Shown here one piece after another: positions 1-4,689 of a DNA stretch of 6,385 nt. The stretch is from Erysipelotrichaceae bacterium (GTDB lineage: Bacteria; Bacillota_I; Bacilli_A; Erysipelotrichales; Erysipelotrichaceae), in assembly GCA_020026035.1 (NCBI GenBank), contig JAHHRC010000074.1, positions 1 to 6,385 on the forward strand, read 5' to 3'. The position numbers and the translations under genes are program-made. The notes beneath the pieces are model-generated. The model was not told the origin of the DNA and made no database searches. It saw nothing but the letters and a program-made list of their open reading frames with translations. Position 1 is the stretch's first letter; each line of letters begins with the position of its first letter.

Positions 1-60
1 GCTCTGTTATCATATTTCAGGCCATTTTTTACTTAAATATGTGTCAAACGTAGGAGTATA

Positions 61-80
61 TCACAAATTGAGACTTGTGA
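61..80. repeat. Perfect 6-bp inverted repeat TCACAA-N8-TTGTGA
   Basis: The arms TCACAA (61-66) and TTGTGA (75-80) are perfect inverted repeats around an 8-base spacer, giving a 20-bp dyad of the size bound by dimeric regulators. It lies about 190 bp upstream of the -35 box of the redox operon, far for a repressor, so its relevance to that promoter is uncertain. The order of the half-sites is opposite to that of a Rex site (TTGTGA...TCACAA). Chance occurrence in AT-rich DNA is possible. Confidence 0.3.
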
Positions 81-237
81 AGTTTTTACAAAGGAGTACG
101 TGTTTGTGGTAAGGCTTACAGCGTTGAATGGGTTTGTATTGTATGATTTCGTAAGATATTTGTAAATTAGGCTTGGTGTTGGGTTTATTTGGGATTTGTG
201 GTTTGTGTTGGTTTGTGTTTTGTGGTACAAATTGAGA
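63..237. repeat. Pair of 11-bp direct repeats ACAAATTGAGA
   Basis: ACAAATTGAGA occurs exactly at 63-73 and again at 227-237, 164 bases apart, on either side of the G/T-rich stretch. The first copy overlaps the dyad at 61-80; the second copy lacks the second arm of that dyad. The pair could be the direct repeats left by an insertion, two half-sites for one regulator, or coincidence. No transposase or terminal inverted repeats lie between them. Confidence 0.35.
200..219 (+). repeat. Tandem 10-mer GGTTTGTGTT x2 in a G/T-only tract
   Basis: GGTTTGTGTT is repeated exactly, head to tail, at 200-209 and 210-219, followed by the related TTTGTGG. It is the core of a stretch (173-227) with no C and very few A on the + strand. 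GG and GGG runs are spaced so that a weak two-tier G-quadruplex is conceivable, but the runs are short. It probably arose by slippage; no function is implied. Confidence 0.6.
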
Positions 238-255
238 TGTTTCATTTTAGAAAGA

Positions 256-273
256 AATCTTTGTTAAAAGATT
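256..273. promoter_or_regulatory. Candidate operator: palindrome AATCTTT-GTTA-AAAGATT
   Basis: Two perfect 7-bp inverted arms, AATCTTT (256-262) and AAAGATT (267-273), flank the 4-base spacer GTTA. The right arm overlaps the first two bases of the -35 hexamer (272-277) of the strong promoter ahead of the redox operon. An 18-bp dyad at this place fits a repressor site that blocks RNA polymerase. No regulator gene is in the window, so the protein is unknown. An AT-rich palindrome of this length can also arise by chance. Confidence 0.4.
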
Positions 274-300
274 GACAAACCGAGTTGTTTTGATTATTAT
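272..300 (+). promoter_or_regulatory. Strong sigma-A type promoter of the redox operon
   Basis: The -35 box TTGACA (272-277) is a perfect consensus match. After a 17-base spacer comes TATTAT (295-300), one mismatch from TATAAT. Transcription should start near 306-308, leaving a leader of about 40 nt before the ATG at 346. This is the best promoter in the window and fits the highly expressed look of the two genes behind it. Confidence 0.8.
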
Positions 301-345
301 AGAATCACATTCGGTGAAATGGAAAAGTGAAAGGGTAAAAAGATT

Positions 346-1884
346 ATGAAAAAACAGTTTGATGCAGTCGTGATCGGCGCTGGTAACGGTGGTTTATCAA
401 CAGCTGCAAAATTGGCAATTAGTGGAAAAAAAGTACTATTGCTTGAAAAGCACAACATCCCTGGTGGATGCGGTACAAGTTTTAGAAGAGGAAGATTTGA
501 GTTCGAAGTAGCACTTCACCAACTTTCTCAATTAGGTACAGCAGAAAAACCTGGTGAATTGAGAGAAATCTTTGAGGAATACGGAATTATCGATGAAATC
601 GATTGGGTTCAAATTGATTCCTTATATAAGGTTGTAACTCCAAATGGGGAAATTTCTCTTCCAACAAGCAGAAAAGGTTGTGAAGAAACTTTAATTGAAA
701 AGTTCCCAAATGAAAAAGAAGCAATTCTTAAGTATTATGACATCGTGTTCAAGTTCAATGATGAAACAGTAGACATGATGAAGAGCATGAGCAAGTCCGG
801 TGGAAAAGAACCAGGAGCGATTAAGAAGTTCATGGCTTCAAAGTTGTTCCCAAAGAAGTATCCAACACTTGCAAAGTACATGCTTAAGACAACAGATGAA
901 GTTCTTGATGAATTGAACATGTCAAATGAACTACGTCTTGCAGTAAACATTTATTGGTGCTTCATGGGTATGCCACCAGCAAGATTCCCATTCTCAATCT
1001 TAGCTAGATGTACAGCTCTTTATATCAATGACCTTCCTTACTATGTAAAGGGTGGTAGCCAAATGATTTCTCAGGCTCTAACTGAAGTAGTTAAGAAGAA
1101 CGGTGGTACTGTTATGTTCAATACTGCTGCGAAGGAAATCATGGTTGAAAACAACAAGGCTGTTGGTGTTATCGATGAATTTGGTAATGTCTATGAATGT
1201 AAGGATGTCATCTCTGGTATTTCACTAGTAGATACATACTTCAAGCTTGTGAAGGAAGAAGATCGTCCAGCTGGTGTAGTTGACTACTTCAAGCCTTACA
1301 CAGTAGGTATTTCTGCCTTGACATGTTTCATCGGTCTTGACTGTACTCCAGAAGAAATCGGCTTCACGGATTCCTTCAACTTGATCTATGAAGAAACAGA
1401 TTGTAACAAGGCATTTGATAACTCCAAGTGCATTTGTCCAGATAAGGATCCACTTGTTACAACATGTTATACAATCGATGACCCTGCGGTATCTCCAGAA
1501 GGTTCCACAGTTATTACAGCTGGTACTCTAAAGTATGGTCGTCCTTGGATGGAAGTTCCTGCAGAAGAATACTACAAGACAAAGTATGAAATGGCTGACA
1601 TTATCGTTGATCGTCTTGAAAAGAGATTCCCTGGAATTCGTAGCCATATTGAAGAAATGGAAGTTGCTACTCCACTTACACATATGCGCTATCTAAATAC
1701 ACCAGAAGGTGCGATTTACGGATTTGAACAAGACGTTACATCAACTGTATTGTTCTTCCCAAATGAAGACTTTATCGAAAACCTAACATCTTCCAATGGT
1801 TGGGTAAATACATGTGGATTTGGTCCAAACTATATCTATGGTTACAAGGTAGCCAAGAAAATCTTAGCTAAGGAGGCAAAGTAA
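346..1884 (+). CDS. FAD-dependent oxidoreductase of the CrtI / retinol saturase-like family
   Basis: This 512-residue flavoprotein resembles phytoene desaturases, carotenoid isomerases and all-trans-retinol 13,14-reductases, the FAD enzymes that add, remove or rearrange hydrogens on conjugated polyenes. The N-terminus is a Rossmann dinucleotide site: GxGxxG at residues 11-16 (GAGNGG), the acidic residue E34 that ends the second strand, then the PGG motif at 39-41. The C-terminus (about 485-508, GFGPNYIYGYKVAKKIL) matches the second FAD-contacting segment of this superfamily. Length is normal for the family and there is no signal peptide or clear membrane helix, so it is probably cytosolic or peripheral. 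The start has GAAAGGG (329-335) 10 bases upstream. The stop is 2 bases before the next gene, so the two are cotranscribed. The substrate cannot be read from sequence; with no crtB/crtM neighbour, de novo carotenoid synthesis is not supported. Family assignment is firm, exact reaction open. Confidence 0.85.
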   Translation: MKKQFDAVVIGAGNGGLSTAAKLAISGKKVLLLEKHNIPGGCGTSFRRGRFEFEVALHQLSQLGTAEKPGELREIFEEYGIIDEIDWVQIDSLYKVVTPNGEISLPTSRKGCEETLIEKFPNEKEAILKYYDIVFKFNDETVDMMKSMSKSGGKEPGAIKKFMASKLFPKKYPTLAKYMLKTTDEVLDELNMSNELRLAVNIYWCFMGMPPARFPFSILARCTALYINDLPYYVKGGSQMISQALTEVVKKNGGTVMFNTAAKEIMVENNKAVGVIDEFGNVYECKDVISGISLVDTYFKLVKEEDRPAGVVDYFKPYTVGISALTCFIGLDCTPEEIGFTDSFNLIYEETDCNKAFDNSKCICPDKDPLVTTCYTIDDPAVSPEGSTVITAGTLKYGRPWMEVPAEEYYKTKYEMADIIVDRLEKRFPGIRSHIEEMEVATPLTHMRYLNTPEGAIYGFEQDVTSTVLFFPNEDFIENLTSSNGWVNTCGFGPNYIYGYKVAKKILAKEAK

Positions 1885-1886
1885 TC

Positions 1887-3065
1887 ATGGCTGATATGAA
1901 GACAACAATTATCAAGAGTATGGAAAAGGGTCAAGAGACTCTAAATGAAATCAAAGAACTTCGTGCAAGAGGTGTTGATTATACAAGTGCTCCACAGGAA
2001 ACTGTGAAGACAATTGAAAAGATTCATAAGAATCTAACTTTAAAGGTAAGCGAAGCGTACATGAATACAGCAATTTCTCGTACGATTCGTTTGACATCAG
2101 TAGATGGAAGTCCTTTACCTTCCTTCGAATCTGGTCAATACCTAAACGTGTTTGTAACAATTGATGGTGTTCGTACATCTCGTCCTTACTCCATTTCTTC
2201 TCCAAGCACATGCCGTGATTACTATGAAATCACAGTAGCAAAGATTCCTTCTAACGGATTTGTATCAAACTACTTCGTTGATGAATTAAAGGTTGGCGAT
2301 ATCGTAGAAGCAAATGGTCCTGCTGGAACATTCCACTACCATCCAGTCTTCCACAGCAAGAATGTTGTATTCGTAGCTGGTGGTTCTGGTATCACTCCAT
2401 TCGTATCTATGTCTAAGGAAATGCTTTCTCTTGGTCTAGATCGTAACATTCATTTAATCTATGGTGTTGCAAACTCTGACAACATTATCTTCAAGAAGGA
2501 CCTTGAAGAACTAGATGCAAAGTATGACAACTTCACTTATGATCTTGTTTACTCTGCACCTGAAGAAGGTTGGACAGGTCACAAGGGATTTGTAACAAAG
2601 GAATTGTTACAAGAACTTGTTAAGACATTTGATGACAAGACATTCTACCTATGTGGTCCACAAGTAATGAACCTTTCTGTTGAAAAGTCTCTAACAGAAC
2701 TAGGTGTTCGTCCAGCGATGATTCGTCGTGAAATGTTCTCTCAAAACCAAGGCATCCACCTATTACCAGGATGGCCAGAAGGTCTTGATCCAGAAACAAC
2801 ATTCAAGATTACAGTTCATTCTGCTCAAGGAATTCAAGAAATTGAAGGAAAAGCAGGGGAATCACTACTAATCACACTTGAACGCAACAAGATTCGTATG
2901 AACGTATGTTGCCGTAGTGGTGAATGTTCACTATGCCGTGTTCAACTTGTTAGCGGTGATGTATATCTTGTTAGAGGATCTCTACAAAGACGTGCAGACG
3001 AAAAGTTCGGTTATGTTCACTCATGTAAGGCATACCCAATCTCTGACGTTGAAATCTTAATCTAA
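1887..3065 (+). CDS. NAD(P)H:[2Fe-2S] flavoprotein reductase (ferredoxin reductase-like)
   Basis: This 392-residue electron-transfer protein has three recognisable parts after a roughly 50-residue charged helical N-terminal extension. The FAD-binding FR-type domain (about 52-155) carries RPYSISS (99-105) and GPAGTF (144-149). The NAD(P) domain (about 157-285) carries GGSGITP (165-171) and YLCGPQVM (254-261). The C-terminal plant-type ferredoxin domain (about 305-392) has ligands C342-x4-C347-x2-C350-x29-C380, all present. The order FAD-NAD-[2Fe-2S] is that of the reductase components of oxygenases and hydroxylases and of PaaE-like proteins. AAGGAGG (1870-1876), inside the end of the upstream gene, lies 10 bases before this ATG; a second in-frame ATG at 1896 is less well placed. 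The most likely role is to pass electrons from NAD(P)H to the flavoenzyme encoded just upstream; that partnership is inferred from the 2-base spacing and shared promoter. No oxygenase subunit is present. Confidence 0.85.
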   Translation: MADMKTTIIKSMEKGQETLNEIKELRARGVDYTSAPQETVKTIEKIHKNLTLKVSEAYMNTAISRTIRLTSVDGSPLPSFESGQYLNVFVTIDGVRTSRPYSISSPSTCRDYYEITVAKIPSNGFVSNYFVDELKVGDIVEANGPAGTFHYHPVFHSKNVVFVAGGSGITPFVSMSKEMLSLGLDRNIHLIYGVANSDNIIFKKDLEELDAKYDNFTYDLVYSAPEEGWTGHKGFVTKELLQELVKTFDDKTFYLCGPQVMNLSVEKSLTELGVRPAMIRREMFSQNQGIHLLPGWPEGLDPETTFKITVHSAQGIQEIEGKAGESLLITLERNKIRMNVCCRSGECSLCRVQLVSGDVYLVRGSLQRRADEKFGYVHSCKAYPISDVEILI

Positions 3066-3071
3066 TGATGT

Positions 3072-3103
3072 AAAGTGCTATGACGTTGTTGTAGCACTTT
3101 TTT
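3072..3103 (+). terminator. Intrinsic terminator of the redox operon
   Basis: A perfect 9-bp stem, AAAGTGCTA (3072-3080) with TAGCACTTT (3092-3100), has an 11-base loop and runs into six T residues (3098-3103). It begins 7 bases after the stop codon of the reductase gene, ending the two-gene operon. Confidence 0.9.
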
Positions 3104-3128
3104 CTATGGAAATTTGTTGAGCAATGTA

Positions 3129-3158
3129 TTGTATTTGTTTGTGAAAATCCTTTAAAAT
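3129..3158 (+). promoter_or_regulatory. Possible weak promoter for the small cysteine-rich gene
   Basis: TAAAAT (3153-3158) is a good -10 box. The only -35 candidate is TTGTAT (3129-3134), with an 18-base spacer and a poor match. Because a terminator lies just upstream, the next gene needs its own promoter and this is the best candidate seen. Confidence 0.4.
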
Positions 3159-3200
3159 AGAACACGGAACTTAAAACGATTAGATTCGATTGGAGAACAT

Positions 3201-3551
3201 ATGAATTTAGACAAGACGATCTTGTATTACCAAAAGGATGCTGAAGTGTGTGATTGTGGGTATTGTAAAGCGTATATTCAAGGTGTAAAAAGCCAATATA
3301 AGAAGCTTACAGACTACTTAGAAACTTGTGGCATCGATGTGACAAAACCGTTTGAAGCCTATCCTGGTGAAGAAAGTGATACGCATGTATGCTTTCATGA
3401 AGTGCAATATGTTGTGCTTGGAAAACTGAATCAGGATTTCAAAAAGACAATTGGACCGGTTACGATATCGGTTGCGAGCAGTCATCCAACATGTAATCTT
3501 AAGGAACCATTTTCCATCCTTTCGATTTCACCGATTCGAATCAACAAATAA
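3201..3551 (+). CDS. Small cysteine-rich protein of unknown function
   Basis: This 116-residue protein has no assignable function. It is soluble, without signal peptide or membrane helix. A C-x-C-x2-C cluster lies at residues 17-22 (CDCGYC), with further cysteines at 43, 64 and 98 and histidines at 62, 66 and 95; H95 and C98 form an HPTC motif. This spacing could bind zinc or another metal, but it matches no zinc ribbon I can name. The layout (N-terminal CxCxxC, then a Tyr/Leu-rich helix and a Gly-Ile-Asp-Val-x-Lys-Pro-Phe-Glu segment) resembles uncharacterised Firmicutes proteins I have seen, but I recall no established role. The start is supported by TGGAGA about 5 bases upstream. It sits alone between a terminator and the gpsB promoter, so its context gives no clue. 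Confidence 0.75.
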   Translation: MNLDKTILYYQKDAEVCDCGYCKAYIQGVKSQYKKLTDYLETCGIDVTKPFEAYPGEESDTHVCFHEVQYVVLGKLNQDFKKTIGPVTISVASSHPTCNLKEPFSILSISPIRINK

Positions 3552-3575
3552 GTCTATACGAGTTTTTTATTCGTA

Positions 3576-3584
3576 TGGTATACT
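3576..3584 (+). promoter_or_regulatory. Extended -10 promoter of gpsB
   Basis: TGGTATACT (3576-3584) combines an upstream TG with TATACT, one base from consensus, making an extended -10 element. No good -35 box is found 16-18 bases upstream, as is common for such promoters. Transcription would start near 3591, leaving a leader of about 33 nt for gpsB. Confidence 0.55.
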
Positions 3585-3608
3585 TGTAATAAGCAACCCT
3601 AGAAATGC

Positions 3609-3615
3609 AAAGGAG
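3609..3615 (+). promoter_or_regulatory. Ribosome-binding site that sets the gpsB start
   Basis: AAAGGAG (3609-3615) is a strong Shine-Dalgarno sequence placed 8 bases before the ATG at 3624. A GTG at 3615 is in frame but its G belongs to this site, so it cannot be the start. Confidence 0.8.
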
Positions 3616-3623
3616 TGAAGAAG

Positions 3624-3965
3624 ATGGCAGGTAAAGTGAATTTAGATATTCAATCCATTCTAAATCGTCAATTTAACATTGATTTCAAAGGATATAGTGC
3701 CAAGGAAGTAGATGCTTTCTTAGACTTAATCATTGAAGATTATGAAACGTATCAAGAAATCAGTTCGGAATTAAATACGAAGATTGGTGAACTTGAACGT
3801 ACCAATGCGTCTCTTCGTGCAAAGCTGATTGAAGTAGAAGGTAAGGTTCGGGCAATGGAACAAAACCCTACTCCAGCAAGTAAGGGAAGCGAAAACGTTG
3901 ATATTCTGAAACGTCTTTCTCGTTTGGAAAGTGCAGTATTTGCAAAGAAGAACGAATCACGTTAA
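3624..3965 (+). CDS. gpsB: GpsB, cell-division and peptidoglycan synthesis adaptor
   Basis: GpsB is a small cytosolic DivIVA-like coiled-coil protein that docks penicillin-binding proteins and other wall enzymes at the division site. From the ATG at 3624 the product is 113 residues, normal for the family. The N-terminal membrane- and partner-binding domain is clear: an ILNRQFNIDFKGYSAKEVD segment near residues 12-30, then FLDLIIEDYETY and a coiled coil to about residue 75. A short Pro/Ala/Ser linker follows, then the conserved C-terminal helix VDILKRLSRLESAVF (about 92-106), which drives oligomerisation and separates GpsB from longer DivIVA proteins. rnpB begins within about 10 bases after the stop, the same order as in Bacillus subtilis, which strengthens both calls. 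Assignment is firm by motif and by synteny. Confidence 0.93.
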   Translation: MAGKVNLDIQSILNRQFNIDFKGYSAKEVDAFLDLIIEDYETYQEISSELNTKIGELERTNASLRAKLIEVEGKVRAMEQNPTPASKGSENVDILKRLSRLESAVFAKKNESR

Positions 3966-3968
3966 AGA
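3940..3968 (+). promoter_or_regulatory. Possible rnpB promoter inside the end of gpsB
   Basis: TTGCAA (3940-3945) and TAAAGA (3963-3968) are 17 bases apart and would start transcription near 3975, close to the 5' end of RNase P RNA inferred from helix P1. The -10 match is poor. Alternatively the RNA is cut out of a gpsB-rnpB transcript. Confidence 0.3.
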
Positions 3969-3972
3969 TATA

Positions 3973-4342
3973 AATCAATGCATTCGGGCAGTCGCTATTC
4001 ACGCTTGTCGAGTTTAGAGGAAAGTCCATGCTCGCACCATCTGCGATGATGGTAGTGTTTGTGCTAGTTTAATCAATAAGGCTAGGCAGTCTTGTACTGA
4101 CGGCGGAGCGAACTTCTAAAGGTTTTACCCATGAAGCTAGCCCTTAAGGTGTCACAGTGACGTAGTCATATGGGAAACTGTATGAGTGGAACGAGATAAA
4201 CCCCGCAAGCGAGAAATCCAAAATTAGGTAGGAGAGTTTCCGAAGGCGAATTGAAGCATTAGGAAGGTGCACATTTGTGCAGAGATAAATGGCTGCCATC
4301 TATTTTATAGAGACAGAACATGGCTTACAGAGTGTGTTGATT
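3973..4342 (+). ncRNA. rnpB: RNase P RNA, Bacillus type (type B)
   Basis: This is the catalytic RNA of ribonuclease P, which removes 5' leaders from pre-tRNAs together with the protein RnpA. The universal core is present: GAGGAAAGTCCATGCTC at 4017-4033 and ACAGAACATGGCTTACAG at 4313-4330. Between them are GTCACAGTGACG, GTGGAACGAGATAAACCCC and GCGAGAAATCC, all close to the B. subtilis RNA. The GGT at 4227-4229 corresponds to the L15 loop that pairs with the tRNA CCA end. Ends are set by helix P1: 3973-3984 pairs with 4331-4342 over 12 bp (including G-U pairs), giving about 370 nt against roughly 400 in B. subtilis. Part of the shortening is near 4299-4311, where a 5-bp hairpin replaces a longer helix. 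It lies directly after gpsB and is followed by a terminator. Confidence 0.95.
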
Positions 4343-4343
4343 C

Positions 4344-4373
4344 AAGGAAGGGTCGAAAGATTCTTCCTTTTTT
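4344..4373 (+). terminator. Intrinsic terminator of rnpB
   Basis: An 11-bp stem (4344-4354 with 4359-4369, two G-U pairs) is capped by a GAAA tetraloop and followed by T residues (4368-4373). It starts two bases after helix P1 of RNase P RNA and separates rnpB from the downstream transcription unit. Confidence 0.9.
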
Positions 4374-4387
4374 AAATTGTCTATCAT

Positions 4388-4418
4388 TTGTTAGGGGAAG
4401 ATTAGGATGTGCTATAAT
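4388..4418 (+). promoter_or_regulatory. Extended -10 promoter upstream of the structured RNA and pgsA
   Basis: TGCTATAAT (4410-4418) is a perfect extended -10 element. TTGTTA (4388-4393) is a possible -35 box with a long 19-base spacer. Transcription should start near 4424-4428, right after the rnpB terminator. The resulting transcript would carry about 265 nt ahead of the pgsA ATG, unusually long for a plain leader. Confidence 0.75.
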
Positions 4419-4424
4419 AGTGTC

Positions 4425-4666
4425 GTTATAAATCGTGGCGAAAACCCACATGCTTGCGTGTGGGATGAAAGCCACAAGGGAGATTGACTGTACTTCCTTG
4501 CTGAAAAGCAGAAATTTACCGCTAATGTGGTCGTTGGACTGCTTGGTAATGAAAGTTTTGATTTAAATAGACTTATACTTGTAACTCCAAAGTCTGAAAA
4601 TGATGTACGATTACAAGCTACACTTGTCAATCAGAACCCCATGGGCTTGCCCGTGGGAACAGTCAG
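4425..4666 (+). ncRNA. Putative structured RNA / long leader of pgsA, class unknown
   Basis: This is a candidate structured RNA inferred from base pairing by eye. In order: GUGGC (4435-4439) pairs with GCCAC (4471-4475) and encloses an 8-bp hairpin with a CUUG loop (4445-4464). AAGGGAG (4476-4482) pairs with CUUCCUU (4493-4499). A small GAAA-capped hairpin follows (4498-4511, sharing two bases with the previous stem). A two-part hairpin spans 4516-4549 (UUACC/GGUAA outside; 4527-4532 with 4537-4542 inside). Stems AGACUU/AAGUCU (4569-4595) and ACAAG/CUUGU (4613-4627) come next, then a second 8-bp CUUG hairpin (4638-4657). Finally ACAGUCAG (4659-4666) can pair with UUGACUGU (4484-4491) in the loop of the 4476-4499 hairpin, a pseudoknot. 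No terminator follows, so transcription probably continues into pgsA. I cannot match it to a named RNA class; the 5-6 bp stems alone could be chance. Alternative: an IS200/IS605-type remnant. Confidence 0.55.
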
Positions 4667-4677
4667 AAATTAGAAAG

Positions 4678-4683
4678 AAGGAG
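4678..4683 (+). promoter_or_regulatory. Ribosome-binding site that sets the pgsA start
   Basis: AAGGAG (4678-4683) lies 6 bases before the ATG at 4690 and fixes that codon as the start, against an in-frame ATG at 4600 inside the structured region. It begins 12 bases after the proposed pseudoknot strand, close enough for RNA folding to affect translation. Confidence 0.8.
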
Positions 4684-4689
4684 TTTTAT

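Larger units (their letters stand above)
1..255. other. Intergenic region without a supported gene
   Basis: I see no convincing gene here. The + strand is strongly biased to G and T, most extremely at 173-227, which contains no C at all. The only long open frame is on the minus strand (33-245). It translates to a Thr/Asn/Lys/Ser-rich peptide, has no Shine-Dalgarno sequence, and is what a C/A-rich strand gives by composition. The first 36 bases are open in frame 1 and end in TAA, so the tail of an upstream gene cannot be excluded, but 11 codons are not evidence. Short repeats and the downstream operator and promoter are listed separately. Confidence 0.6.

Noticed and set aside
106..165. A 19-codon GTG-start frame with AAAGGAG (90-96) 9 bases upstream
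   Set aside because: Spacing is good, but the peptide is very short, no clear promoter precedes it and nothing suggests a leader-peptide mechanism. It is only a possibility.
33..245. 70-codon minus-strand open frame in the first intergenic region
   Set aside because: It has no Shine-Dalgarno sequence before its ATG and a low-complexity Thr/Asn/Lys composition explained by the G/T-rich + strand.
3556..3576. ATACGA...TCGTAT stem after the cysteine-rich gene as a terminator
   Set aside because: The stem is only 6 AT-rich base pairs, its T run is in the loop and not after the stem, and it overlaps the gpsB promoter.
3615..3623. GTG start that would add three residues to GpsB
   Set aside because: The GTG overlaps the ribosome-binding site; the ATG at 3624 is correctly spaced and gives the family's normal N-terminus.
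4412..4630. 72-codon minus-strand open frame across the structured RNA
   Set aside because: It covers the + strand promoter, has no recognisable domain, and is best explained as a shadow of a region with few stop codons.
4600..4689. 30-residue N-terminal extension of PgsA from an upstream ATG
   Set aside because: It reads through the CUUG hairpin, has no ribosome-binding site, and the family N-terminus starts at 4690 behind a strong one.
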